Shown here: positions 19,513 to 27,566 of the stretch, one piece after another | How the letters are laid out: every line of letters begins with the position of its first letter | Numbering within the stretch: position 1 is the stretch's first letter | NCBI RefSeq assembly: GCF_014229095.1 | Contig: NZ_JAARZC010000002.1 | Location: forward strand, 372,001 to 436,000 | Reading direction: 5' to 3' | Source of the DNA: Listeria cossartiae subsp. cayugensis | GTDB taxonomy: Bacteria; Bacillota; Bacilli; Lactobacillales; Listeriaceae | DNA length: 64,000 nt | Translations under genes and position numbers: made by a program | The notes under the pieces: generated by a model | Databases searched by the model: none | Told to the model about the DNA's origin: nothing | What the model saw: the letters and a program-made list of their open reading frames with translations, nothing else

Positions 19513-20649
19513 TTAAATAATTGGCTCTGTTTCGCGAATATGTACTTGGTTTCGTCCATTTCGTTTTGCGTTATAAAGGGCTTGATCGGCGGCATGAAGT
19601 AGTTCATTTGCGCTCGGATAATTTTCACCATCATAATTCGCAATTCCCGCAGAAATAGTAATAACCGAACCAGAAGCAACAATCGGTACATCGATTTTCT
19701 CCACTTTTCGGCGGATTTTTTCTGCTAAATGCTGTGTTTCACTGACATTAATATTCGGCAAAACAATCGCAAATTCCTCGCCGCCAATCCTTGAAATAAC
19801 CGTATTCGGCGGGAAGCTAATCTTTAACAGCATTTGGCTAAAAGTAGATAAAACACCATTTCCAGCTAAATGGCCATATGTATCATTTACCCGTTTAAAA
19901 TAATCAATATCAATAATAATGACACTTAAATTCGATTTTTTTAAAGTAGCATAGTTAAAAGCCGCTTCAAATGTTTTTTCAAAGTGGCGGAAGTTCGTCA
20001 AACCGGTAAGCGGATCAAGAATGGTGGATTGCTGCAAGTCGTATATTAATTTGTTGGACGTATCGATATAATAAGATGCTGAAATAATAATGAAGGTAAT
20101 AAAAAAAGAAACCACAAAGTAGAGTATCCAAACTGGTAAATCTTCTAGCGTATAGGCTAAATGTATTTTTTGATGTAAATAAAATAACATTAGCGGGATG
20201 GCACTGAGTTTGACTAAGACGACTTTTTGCACGGAACTAAGGCGTAATTTGGCCACTTCCATACAAATAAAGTGAAAGCCGATAATTAAAAAAACATAAA
20301 TAAAATTGGCGAATAGCGCATCACCAAGAAACAGTTTTCCTATGACGATAAGTAATAGGGCGATAGTAGCTGGACCGGCCGAGGAGAACAAATGCAACAC
20401 GATTAAAATATTGAGTAGCATATCTGTATAAATACCCGAGTCCGTACCAGGCAATCCGCGGATAATAAAATAAACACCTAGAAGGCCGTAGTAAATGCCC
20501 AGTGCGTAATTAATAATTTCATTAGCAAATTTTATTTGGAACCAAGCGGGCTTTTTTTCTCTAATTGACCGAAGCGCCATTCCGTGAAAAAAAAGCGCTG
20601 ATAAAAAAAGCGCCATGCTGTTCCATAATGAATCAAGAATATTTGGCAT
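19513..20649 (-). CDS. dgcA: Membrane diguanylate cyclase DgcA
   Basis: A 378-residue paralogue of DgcB with the same layout: about six membrane helices followed by a GGDEF domain whose active site is GGEEF at 289-293. The substrate-binding IDIDYFKRVNDTYGHLAG is intact apart from N after GHxxG. No RxxD I-site is found five residues before GGEEF. The start is placed at ATG 20649 (MPNILDSLWNS). The in-frame ATG at 20664 contains the GGGAGA that serves as ribosome binding site 7 nt before 20649. It is the first gene of the c-di-GMP operon. Confidence 0.92.
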   Translation of the reverse strand: MPNILDSLWNSMALFLSALFFHGMALRSIREKKPAWFQIKFANEIINYALGIYYGLLGVYFIIRGLPGTDSGIYTDMLLNILIVLHLFSSAGPATIALLLIVIGKLFLGDALFANFIYVFLIIGFHFICMEVAKLRLSSVQKVVLVKLSAIPLMLFYLHQKIHLAYTLEDLPVWILYFVVSFFITFIIISASYYIDTSNKLIYDLQQSTILDPLTGLTNFRHFEKTFEAAFNYATLKKSNLSVIIIDIDYFKRVNDTYGHLAGNGVLSTFSQMLLKISFPPNTVISRIGGEEFAIVLPNINVSETQHLAEKIRRKVEKIDVPIVASGSVITISAGIANYDGENYPSANELLHAADQALYNAKRNGRNQVHIRETEPII

Positions 20650-20968
20650 AAAAAAATCTCCCATATCTCAGCATAATTAATCAGCTGAACAGTTAATATA
20701 GGCAGAATAAAAAAGAAATGAATTTTTAGCTGAGACGCAGTGCAAAAAACCAACCAATAGGCGAAAGCGATCTCTAAGAGGATATGTGGTAATGACAACG
20801 AGATAAGCCAAAATCTGCCTTTTTGTAATTAAAGCTGGATTTCAGTACAATGGATAGAATGAAGTAGAGGATTTTTAGTAGTTTGTAAACTTAACTATTT
20901 TCACATATTATTACAAAGAGTCTTGAAAAAGTCAACTTGTGTCACAATTGATATAGAGGGGTGTAAGC
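20650..20968. promoter_or_regulatory. Divergent intergenic region, dgcA operon / DAO flavoprotein
   Basis: This 319-nt gap lies between divergent genes. For the + strand gene, TTGTAA (20883-20888), 17-nt spacer and TATTAT (20906-20911) form a usable promoter. No equally good promoter was found for dgcA on the minus strand. AT-rich candidates such as TATATT near 20695 lack a proper -35. No open frame with a ribosome binding site and no terminator-like hairpin was recognised here. Confidence 0.35.
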
Positions 20969-22075
20969 ATGCAAAAAATAGTCATCATCGGCGGAGGAAT
21001 TGTTGGAGCCAGCGCAGCATATTTATTATCAAAAGAACAGGTAGAAGTAACATTAATTGATTCCGGTGAACCGGGGCAAGCAACCCGTGCGGCGGCGGGA
21101 ATTATTTGCCCGTGGCTTTCCAAAAGACGGAATAAATATTGGTATAAACTGGCGAAAAATAGTGCGGCTTTTTATAAGGAAATAGCGCAAATGCTCGAAC
21201 ATGAAACGGGACGTGATTCGGGTTACAAGCAAGTCGGCGTACTCGCACTTCGGCAGACAGAAGAAAAAGTAACCGAGCTGTTTAACCTCGCAAAGGAAAG
21301 ACGTTTGGACGCGGAAGTCATGGGTGAGATTGAACGATTATCGGAAGCAGAAACAAAGCAAAAATTTCCAATTGTTAAGCCGGGCTTTGGTTCAGTTTAT
21401 GTTAGTGGAGCAGCGCGCGTGAATGGCGGCTTATTTTGTGAAACGTTACTTTCCGCTGCGAAAGAAAATGGCGTGAAAATCAAATCAGGTCGGGCTCGAT
21501 TTACAGCAAATGGAGAAGTGTTTGTAGACGGGGAAAAAGAAAGTTACGATAAATTAATTATTGCAGCGGGCGCTTGGTTGGCAGATTTGCTAGCGGAGTC
21601 AGGTTTTCATACAGAGGTTTTAGCACAAAAAGGACAGTTGTTGGAACTTGATTTTAGCGAGTTTGAAACGGATGATTGGCCAGTGATATTACCGCCTAGC
21701 GCAAAATCGATTGTTCCTTTTGATAATGGAAAAGTTATTGTTGGCGCAACACATGAAAAAGCTGCTGGCTTCAATACAGAGCCAACAGCTGCAGGTAAAG
21801 CAGAAATAATAACAGAAGTTAGTCAATTTATGGAAGGCGATTTGGCACATAAAGTTGCGCATGTCGCTGTTGGAACGAGACCGTATACACCAGATTTCGC
21901 GCCGCTAATTGGTCAGTTACCGGGTTTTGAATCGGTCTTTTTAGCGAACGGGTTGGGTGCGTCTGGGTTAACAACTGGACCATATGTCGGTAAACTTTTG
22001 GCAAACTTGGCTCTTGGGAACACAGTTGATTTAGCTTTAGAAAACTACGAACCAAGTAAATACATTAGTAAATAG
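20969..22075 (+). CDS. FAD-dependent oxidoreductase, DAO / glycine oxidase family
   Basis: A 368-residue member of the D-amino-acid oxidase superfamily. The N-terminal dinucleotide motif VIIGGGIVGASAAYLL is at residues 5-20. The DAO signature continues with GQATRAAAGIICPW near 35-48, and the C-terminal FAD segment LANGLGASGLTTGP is typical. The family oxidises glycine, sarcosine or D-amino acids, but the substrate here cannot be assigned, and no thiO/thiamine genes are adjacent. AGGGGTG precedes the ATG. Its 3' end overlaps the convergent yitT gene by 11 bp, with no terminator between them. Confidence 0.85.
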   Translation: MQKIVIIGGGIVGASAAYLLSKEQVEVTLIDSGEPGQATRAAAGIICPWLSKRRNKYWYKLAKNSAAFYKEIAQMLEHETGRDSGYKQVGVLALRQTEEKVTELFNLAKERRLDAEVMGEIERLSEAETKQKFPIVKPGFGSVYVSGAARVNGGLFCETLLSAAKENGVKIKSGRARFTANGEVFVDGEKESYDKLIIAAGAWLADLLAESGFHTEVLAQKGQLLELDFSEFETDDWPVILPPSAKSIVPFDNGKVIVGATHEKAAGFNTEPTAAGKAEIITEVSQFMEGDLAHKVAHVAVGTRPYTPDFAPLIGQLPGFESVFLANGLGASGLTTGPYVGKLLANLALGNTVDLALENYEPSKYISK

Positions 22076-22931
22076 GATTTTTATTTTCATCCAGCGTGAA
22101 GCCCTCACCCATTACATCATGAACGACACTCACCGAAACAAAAGCGTGCGGATCAATCGCCTGCACAATATTTTTTAATTGGATAATTTCATTTTTCGCA
22201 ACAACAATATAAAGGACATCTTGCTCATTTTTCGAAAAACCGCCGCGGCCTTCAAGTACCGTCACACCGCGGTTCATCGCTAGCATCACATGGGAAGCAA
22301 TCGCGTCATTATCTTTGGAAATAATCAGTGCGCCACGAGCCGCATAAGCTCCTTCTTGGACAAAATCGATTACCCGCGAACCGATGAATACTGCAACAAG
22401 CGTGTACATCACTTGGCGGACATCCAAATAGGAAAGCGAGGCTACGAGCACGATTGCATCAATTGCAAACAACGTTCGTCCCATACTAATTCCTTTCGTA
22501 TGGTTAAGCAACTTAGCGATAATGTCACTGCCGCCAGTTGTCCCGCCGTAACGAAACACAAGCCCGAGCCCGATACCACTAAAACCACCAGCAAATAGGG
22601 CTACGAGTAGCAAGTCGCTATGTAAATCTAACGTATAAGGAATACGCTGGAAAATCCATAAAAATAGCGACAAACTCACTGTGCCAATACCAGTATAAAT
22701 AAGCGAACGATTACCAAGCACCCGCCAACCTAAAATAAACAAAGGGATGTTCAAGATTAAGTTAGAGTAAGCAGGATCAATTTGGAAAAAGTGGAGCAGG
22801 AATAGAGTCACCCCAGCTAGTCCGCCTTCTCCGAGATTATTAGCGATGTTAAAATTAACTAAGCCAAATGCGTAAATCGCCGTACCAAGCATAATAAAGC
22901 AAATGTTTTTCGTGCGTAATGTTTTTAGCAT
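22065..22931 (-). CDS. YitT family membrane protein with C-terminal DUF2179
   Basis: A 288-residue protein with five to six N-terminal membrane helices (residues about 10-205) of the YitT type. Recognisable segments are NIANNLGEGGLAGVTLFLLH and RYGGTTGGSDIIAKLLN. The C-terminal ~80 residues form the soluble DUF2179 domain (TVLEGRGGFSKNEQDVLYIVV). Function is unknown and transport roles have been proposed. It is transcribed against the DAO gene, overlaps it tail to tail by 11 bp, and diverges from the mazG-like gene. A GAGAGG-like ribosome binding site precedes the ATG. Confidence 0.87.
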   Translation of the reverse strand: MLKTLRTKNICFIMLGTAIYAFGLVNFNIANNLGEGGLAGVTLFLLHFFQIDPAYSNLILNIPLFILGWRVLGNRSLIYTGIGTVSLSLFLWIFQRIPYTLDLHSDLLLVALFAGGFSGIGLGLVFRYGGTTGGSDIIAKLLNHTKGISMGRTLFAIDAIVLVASLSYLDVRQVMYTLVAVFIGSRVIDFVQEGAYAARGALIISKDNDAIASHVMLAMNRGVTVLEGRGGFSKNEQDVLYIVVAKNEIIQLKNIVQAIDPHAFVSVSVVHDVMGEGFTLDENKNPIY

Positions 22932-23002
22932 AGCTTTTCCCCTCTCTGGAACCTATTTAATATGTAAGTAAAAAATCATGGACTTGGATGTATTTGTTTA
23001 GG

Positions 23003-23008
23003 TATAAT
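23003..23008 (+). promoter_or_regulatory. -10 box before the mazG-dapB operon
   Basis: A perfect TATAAT 63 nt before the MazG-like start. No -35 with good spacing was seen. Confidence 0.4.
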
Positions 23009-23071
23009 GAAATGAAGTTAACAATTAGTCGTAAAATCAATTTTAGTTTACCACAAAAAGGGGGAAAACCG

Positions 23072-23407
23072 ATGGCGAAAACAATAGCAGAAATACAAAA
23101 AGAAGTGGATGATTTCATTGGTGGGTTCGAGGAAGGTTACTTTTCCCCACTAGCAATGATGGCTCGAATTACAGAAGAAACGGGAGAATTAGCCAGAGAA
23201 ATCAATCATTATTATGGCGAAAAACCGAAGAAAACAAGTGAACCAACCAAAACCGTTGCAGAGGAACTGGGCGATTGCCTGTTTGTCCTTACGTGTATGG
23301 CCAACTCACTTGATATCGATATGGAAAAAGCACATGACACGGTTATGGCGAAGTTTAAAGAACGAGATAAAGATCGTTGGACAAAAAAGGAGGAAAAAAC
23401 AAAATGA
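23072..23407 (+). CDS. ypjD: MazG-like nucleotide pyrophosphohydrolase, YpjD family
   Basis: A 111-residue all-alpha NTP-PPase of the MazG superfamily. The metal-binding pattern is [11 protein letters not shown] (residues about 33-43) and [10 protein letters not shown] (about 66-75), i.e. ExxE...ExxD. Such enzymes hydrolyse non-canonical or excess NTPs to NMP and PPi. The start at 23072 ([12 protein letters not shown]) is supported by AAAGGGGG upstream and by alignment to Bacillus YpjD. Longer in-frame starts have no ribosome binding site. It is the first gene of a unit continuing with dapB (ATGA overlap), mgsA, cca and birA. Confidence 0.88.
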   Translation: MAKTIAEIQKEVDDFIGGFEEGYFSPLAMMARITEETGELAREINHYYGEKPKKTSEPTKTVAEELGDCLFVLTCMANSLDIDMEKAHDTVMAKFKERDKDRWTKKEEKTK

Positions 23408-24195
23408 GAGTAGCAGTATCTGGATTTAAAGGAAGAATGGGACATGAGGTTGTTAAAACCGTTTTAAGAGAAGCAGATTTGGAATTAGTGGCGGTACTTG
23501 ACCACGAGCCGAAAGAAAAAAATATCCGCGAAATCGTCGAGTTTAGCTCATTAGACGTACCAGTTTATGCTGATTTAAGCGAGCTGTTAGAAGAAATAAA
23601 ACCAGATTGCGTCGTTGATTTTACAACACCCAAAGTAGGGTATAGTAACACGAAAACAATTCTAGAACACGGCGTACGTGCGGTTGTTGGTACAACAGGC
23701 TTTACACCAGAACAAATTAGCGAACTAAGATCAATTGCAGAATCGAAAAAAATCGGTGCATTAATCGCGCCAAACTTTGCTGTAGGTGCGGTTTTAATGA
23801 TGCAATTCGCGCAAAAAGCAGCTAAGTATTTTCCGAACGTCGAAATTATTGAGTTACATCATGATAATAAATTAGATGCGCCAAGTGGTACAGCTGTAAA
23901 AACAGCAGAAATGATGGCAGAAACTCGCGAATTTGTTAAACAAGGTGCAACAGATGAAGTAGAACTTATTGAAGGTGCAAGAGGAGCCGAATATGAAGGC
24001 ATGCGTATCCATAGTGTCCGTTTACCAGGACTTGTGGCGCACCAAGAAGTGATCTTCGGAGCAGAAGGACAAGGTCTAACGATTCGTCATGACTCTTATG
24101 ACCGAATTTCCTTTATGTCTGGCGTAGCACTTTCGGTTCGTAAAACAAAAGAATTAGAAACACTTATTTATGGCTTAGAAAATATTTTAGACTAA
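23404..24195 (+). CDS. dapB: 4-Hydroxy-tetrahydrodipicolinate reductase
   Basis: NAD(P)H-dependent step in the diaminopimelate/lysine pathway, feeding peptidoglycan and lysine synthesis. At 263 residues, the N-terminal Rossmann motif [12 protein letters not shown] (residues 4-15), TTGFT near 100 and the catalytic segment [15 protein letters not shown] near 153 are intact. The start is ATG 23404, overlapping the ypjD stop by 4 nt, with AAGGAGG 7 nt upstream. It lies in the same order as Bacillus ypjD-dapB-mgsA. Confidence 0.96.
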   Translation: MRVAVSGFKGRMGHEVVKTVLREADLELVAVLDHEPKEKNIREIVEFSSLDVPVYADLSELLEEIKPDCVVDFTTPKVGYSNTKTILEHGVRAVVGTTGFTPEQISELRSIAESKKIGALIAPNFAVGAVLMMQFAQKAAKYFPNVEIIELHHDNKLDAPSGTAVKTAEMMAETREFVKQGATDEVELIEGARGAEYEGMRIHSVRLPGLVAHQEVIFGAEGQGLTIRHDSYDRISFMSGVALSVRKTKELETLIYGLENILD

Positions 24196-24210
24196 GGATA
24201 GGTGAATGAG

Positions 24211-24615
24211 ATGCATATCGCATTAATCGCGCACGATGAAAAAAAGGATTTGATGGTTGGATTTGCAACGGCATATAAACATTTGCTTGAACCGCATCAA
24301 TTATATGCAACCGGGACTACAGGTTTACGAATTATCGAAGCAACAGGCTTAACGGTGCATCGTTTTAAATCAGGCCTGCTTGGTGGAGATCAACAAATCG
24401 GCGCGCGTATTTCCGAAAATAAAATGGACCTCGTTATTTTCTTGCGCGATCCATTAACCGCCCAGCCACATGAACCTGATGTGACGGCGCTTATTCGATT
24501 ATGCGATGTATACGAAATTCCTTTAGCAACAAATATTGGTACAGCAGAAATTTTAATTCGCGGATTAGGAGCAGGTTTCCTCGATTGGCGAGATTTAAGA
24601 CGGAATGATGAATAA
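24211..24615 (+). CDS. mgsA: Methylglyoxal synthase with a motif substitution
   Basis: Converts dihydroxyacetone phosphate to methylglyoxal and phosphate, a bypass of lower glycolysis. The 134-residue length is normal. [10 protein letters not shown] (3-12), LYATGTTG (31-38), [15 protein letters not shown] and LATNIGTAE match the family. The phosphate-binding motif, normally S-G-P-[LM]-G-G-D-Q-Q, reads S54-G-L56-L-G-G-D-Q-Q here, because codon 24376-24378 is CTG where CCG would give Pro. Catalytic Asp60 and the other loop residues remain. The start is ATG 24211 after AGGTGA. An in-frame GTG at 24202 is less likely. Confidence 0.93.
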   Translation: MHIALIAHDEKKDLMVGFATAYKHLLEPHQLYATGTTGLRIIEATGLTVHRFKSGLLGGDQQIGARISENKMDLVIFLRDPLTAQPHEPDVTALIRLCDVYEIPLATNIGTAEILIRGLGAGFLDWRDLRRNDE

Positions 24616-24630
24616 AAGGAGCGATGACAG

Positions 24631-25812
24631 ATGAATGACGTTTTTCTAAAAGCGCTTCCTGTATTGCAAAAATTAACTACAGCGGGATTTGAAGCGTATT
24701 TTGTTGGCGGATCTGTCAGAGATTACTTGCTAAATAGAACGATTTCCGATGTGGATATTGCAACCAGTGCTTTCCCAGAAGAAGTAAAAGAAATTTTCCA
24801 ATCAACCTACGATACCGGGATTGCGCACGGGACGGTTACCGTTAGAGAAAATAAAGAATGTTATGAAGTAACCACTTTTCGAACAGAAGGAACGTATGAG
24901 GATTTTAGGCGTCCAAGTGAAGTAACGTTTATTCGCTCGTTAAAAGAAGACTTACTACGCCGCGACTTTACGATGAATGCGATAGCGATGGACGAACATT
25001 TCGATTTACACGATCCATTTGCCGGACAATTAGCAATTCAAAATAAAGAAATCAAAGCAGTTGGTAAAGCTTCCGAACGTTTTCATGAAGATGCTTTGCG
25101 AATGATGCGTGCCGTACGCTTTTTGAGCCAGCTTGATTTTGAGCTTGATAAAGAAACGGAAAATGCTTTAGGAAGCCAAATATCCTTATTACAGCACACT
25201 TCCGTCGAACGAATCACGGTTGAATGGATCAAAATGATTAAAGGTCCAGCTATAAAACGAGCGATAGATTTACTTGTAAAAGTCGAAATGGAAACATATT
25301 TGCCGGGCTTACAAGGGGAAAAAGCCGCGCTGACCGAATTTGCTAGCTGGAACTGGGCAAAACGGACAACCGAGGAGGCTATTTGGCTTGGACTTGTCGT
25401 TGCCGTGAAGCCAAGCAATGTTACCTCGTTTTTGAAAGCTTGGAAACTGCCAAATAAAACTATTCAACTTGTAAACAAAGCTTATCAAGATGCGCTTGAT
25501 ATGAAAGAAACATGGCAAACAGAGGAACTTTACCATGCTGGGCAATCAGTCTTTTCCTTAGTGAATGAGCTAAATGTCCTTCGTGGGCAAGAAGATAAGC
25601 AACAAGCGCTCAAAAAAGCATACGAAGCCCTACCAATTCACTCCAAAAAAGACCTCGCAATAACGGGCGCTGATTTGCTAAAATGGTCCGGAAAAAACGC
25701 TGGTCCTTGGGTAAAGGAAACGCTCGCTAACGTGGAGCGTGTGGTTCTTTTAAATGAAGTTAACAATGAAAAAAATCAACTGAAAAGGTGGCTAGGCTAT
25801 CATGAAGAATAA
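24631..25812 (+). CDS. cca: CCA-adding tRNA nucleotidyltransferase
   Basis: Adds or repairs the 3' CCA of tRNAs. This 393-residue class II nucleotidyltransferase has the head motif [14 protein letters not shown] (residues about 23-36). The metal-binding DVDIATSA follows, then the nucleotide-selecting segment [12 protein letters not shown] near 110 and [15 protein letters not shown] near 148. GGAGCGATG precedes the ATG. In Bacillus, bshA and bshB1 (bacillithiol synthesis) lie between mgsA and cca. Here the two genes are separated by only 15 nt. Confidence 0.96.
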   Translation: MNDVFLKALPVLQKLTTAGFEAYFVGGSVRDYLLNRTISDVDIATSAFPEEVKEIFQSTYDTGIAHGTVTVRENKECYEVTTFRTEGTYEDFRRPSEVTFIRSLKEDLLRRDFTMNAIAMDEHFDLHDPFAGQLAIQNKEIKAVGKASERFHEDALRMMRAVRFLSQLDFELDKETENALGSQISLLQHTSVERITVEWIKMIKGPAIKRAIDLLVKVEMETYLPGLQGEKAALTEFASWNWAKRTTEEAIWLGLVVAVKPSNVTSFLKAWKLPNKTIQLVNKAYQDALDMKETWQTEELYHAGQSVFSLVNELNVLRGQEDKQQALKKAYEALPIHSKKDLAITGADLLKWSGKNAGPWVKETLANVERVVLLNEVNNEKNQLKRWLGYHEE

Positions 25813-26779
25813 TCGGGAAAAATTGCTCGCATTATTTACCGAAAGTACGGGCACTTATTTATCCGGGCAAGAAATTGCGGATAGCCTAGGTTGCTCGCGT
25901 ACTGCTGTTTGGAAACAAATGGAGGCGCTCCGCAAAGAAGGTTTTGAAATCGAAGCAGTCAGAAATCGTGGTTACCGTTTATCCGCAACAGCAGAACAGT
26001 ATACGAAAGATGCACTCCTACTCGGTTTAGAGACAACATTCATCGGCCAGCATTTAGAAATACATGAGTCGGTGAGTTCGACACAAATCATCGCCCACCA
26101 ACAAATCGAAGCAAGCCCAGAAGGAACCGTCATTGTAGCCGATGAGCAAACCGCGGGAAAAGGTCGCTTACTTCGCCCTTGGAGTTCTAAAAAAGGGGAA
26201 GGCATTTGGATGAGCGTGATTTTAAAACCACAAATCCCAATCCAAAAAGTACCGCAGTTCACTTTTATCGCCTCGCTGGCTATCACAGAAGCGATTGAAA
26301 ATGTCACAAAACTAGAACCGAAAATCAAATGGCCCAATGACATTTACATCGGTAAACGTAAAATCTGCGGTGTGCTAACAGAAATGCAAGCCGAAGCAGA
26401 AACTATTCATGCTGTCATTATTGGCATGGGTATCAACGTAAATCAACAAGAATTCCCCGAAGAAATCAAAGACAAAGCTAGTTCACTGAAACTGGAACTT
26501 GGCGAAAGTATATCCAGAAAAGCACTATTACAAGAAATTCTAGTAGCTTTAGAGAAATACTATGAACTTTTCCTTGATAAAGGATTTGCGCCAATCAAGC
26601 TACTTTGGGAAACAAAAGCAATTCCCTTTGGCGAGAAGCTAACCGCCAGTACAACAAAAGGCAAAATCCACGGACAAGTAAAAGGTATTTCTGATGAAGG
26701 CGTCCTTTTACTACAAGATTCACTGGGCGAGGTGCATTCCATCTATTCTGCAGATATTTTGCTAGATAATGAAAAATAA
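25802..26779 (+). CDS. birA: Biotin-protein ligase and biotin operon repressor
   Basis: A bifunctional protein of 325 residues. The N-terminal winged helix (residues 5-60, [21 protein letters not shown]) binds DNA. The central ligase domain has [13 protein letters not shown] near 115-128 and [18 protein letters not shown] near 180, and a small C-terminal SH3-like domain follows. It biotinylates carboxylases and, with biotinyl-AMP, represses biotin uptake or synthesis genes. The start overlaps the cca stop by 11 nt, indicating coupling. The terminator at 26839 ends this operon. Confidence 0.95.
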   Translation: MKNNREKLLALFTESTGTYLSGQEIADSLGCSRTAVWKQMEALRKEGFEIEAVRNRGYRLSATAEQYTKDALLLGLETTFIGQHLEIHESVSSTQIIAHQQIEASPEGTVIVADEQTAGKGRLLRPWSSKKGEGIWMSVILKPQIPIQKVPQFTFIASLAITEAIENVTKLEPKIKWPNDIYIGKRKICGVLTEMQAEAETIHAVIIGMGINVNQQEFPEEIKDKASSLKLELGESISRKALLQEILVALEKYYELFLDKGFAPIKLLWETKAIPFGEKLTASTTKGKIHGQVKGISDEGVLLLQDSLGEVHSIYSADILLDNEK

Positions 26780-26838
26780 CGAAACTGCCTGAAAAAGCAT
26801 GTTTTAACCATAGAAAAGTAACCGAAAACATATCTTTT

Positions 26839-26880
26839 AACTCGAAAACACAGTGTGAAAATCACTTTTTCGAGTTTTTC
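26839..26880 (+). terminator. Intrinsic terminator after birA
   Basis: AACTCGAAAA (from 26839) pairs with TTTTTCGAGT, with an inner GTG/CAC pair closing the loop, followed by a T-rich tract. It lies close to the promoter region of the next gene. Confidence 0.75.
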
Positions 26881-26899
26881 TTTTTTGAAAAAAATCAAG

Positions 26900-26905
26900 T
26901 ATAAT
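26900..26905 (+). promoter_or_regulatory. -10 box of the thioredoxin-like lipoprotein gene
   Basis: TATAAT 22 nt before the ATG. The -35 at 26877-26882 (TTTCTT) is weak and is shared with the terminator tail. Confidence 0.4.
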
Positions 26906-26926
26906 AAACACGAAGGAGCTGTTTTG

Positions 26927-27394
26927 ATGAAGAAAATCCTATTACTATTAGCGCTGATTACCGTCGTTCTTACGCTCGGAGCATGTGGCGATAATAAAAA
27001 AGAAACCGAAGAGAAGGCGAGCCAAACCGAAAAAGAAAGTTCGACCTTTTTAAATACCATTTCAACCAAAGATTTCAAACAAAAAATGGCCGATAAAACA
27101 ACTGGATTCGTTTACGTTGGCCGCCCAACATGCGAGGATTGCCAAGCGTTCCAACCAATCCTAAAGAAAGAACTGGAAAAAAGACAACCAGATCAAAAAA
27201 TGGCTTACTACAACACAGATAAAGCATCCGAAAAAAGCCGAGATGACATGATTGCCCTTTTAAAAGAGATGGATATTGATTCTGTCCCAACAATGGTCTA
27301 TTTAAAGGACGGAAAAGTGGTTTCAACCTATGCAGCAACAGATGAACCAGAAAAATTAACCAAATGGATGGATAAAGTAAGTAAAGAGGTCTGA
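26927..27394 (+). CDS. Thioredoxin-fold lipoprotein with CxxC active site
   Basis: A 155-residue secreted lipoprotein. A type II signal peptide (residues 1-20) ends in the lipobox LGAC, followed by a charged linker (residues 25-45) and a thioredoxin-like domain. The redox motif is C-E-D-C in GRPTCEDCQAF near residue 68, with a cis-Pro segment DSVPTMVYLKDG near 120. It resembles bacteriocin-accessory (PedC-like) thioredoxins more than TlpA, but no bacteriocin genes are nearby, and its partner proteins are unknown. The start is ATG 26927 with AAGGAG upstream. A longer frame from 26855 has no ribosome binding site. Confidence 0.85.
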   Translation: MKKILLLLALITVVLTLGACGDNKKETEEKASQTEKESSTFLNTISTKDFKQKMADKTTGFVYVGRPTCEDCQAFQPILKKELEKRQPDQKMAYYNTDKASEKSRDDMIALLKEMDIDSVPTMVYLKDGKVVSTYAATDEPEKLTKWMDKVSKEV

Positions 27395-27406
27395 GCATAG
27401 ACCTCT
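27385..27406 (+). terminator. Terminator-like hairpin at the end of the lipoprotein gene
   Basis: A perfect 8-bp stem (27385-27392 with 27399-27406) with a 6-nt loop. The stop codon is at its centre. The following tract is only weakly T-rich, so efficiency is uncertain. Confidence 0.55.
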
Positions 27407-27421
27407 CTTCAATTTGCATAC

Positions 27422-27450
27422 TTTAAGTAAGCATCTATTTATGTTATTAT
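27422..27450 (+). promoter_or_regulatory. Promoter of the pan operon
   Basis: TTTAAG (27422-27427), 17-nt spacer, TATTAT (27445-27450) with TG at 27442-27443, i.e. an extended -10. The predicted start of transcription is close to 27457, just at the start of the leader hairpin. Confidence 0.55.
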
Positions 27451-27457
27451 ACATATG

Positions 27458-27503
27458 GTAGCAATGAATGGATGATACCTTTATTGGATCATACTAATGC
27501 TAC
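27458..27503 (+). other. Structured 5' leader of panB
   Basis: GTAGCA (27458-27463) pairs with TGCTAC (27498-27503). Inside this, ATGAT-A-CC (27470-27479) pairs with GGATCAT (27486-27492) with one bulged A, closing a TTTATT loop. No T-run follows, so it is not a terminator. It sits at the predicted 5' end of the panB transcript, about 63 nt before the start codon. It does not match any riboswitch class I can name. Confidence 0.45.
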
Positions 27504-27566
27504 TAATAAAATATGTTTTTTGCCTTGATTAAAGTAATTTAACAGGGACGAAAAGGAGCTAAGAAA

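Noticed and set aside
20532-20798. Hydrophobic frame at the 5' end of dgcA, minus strand
   Set aside because: It is out of frame with dgcA, and most of it overlaps the dgcA coding region or its promoter region.
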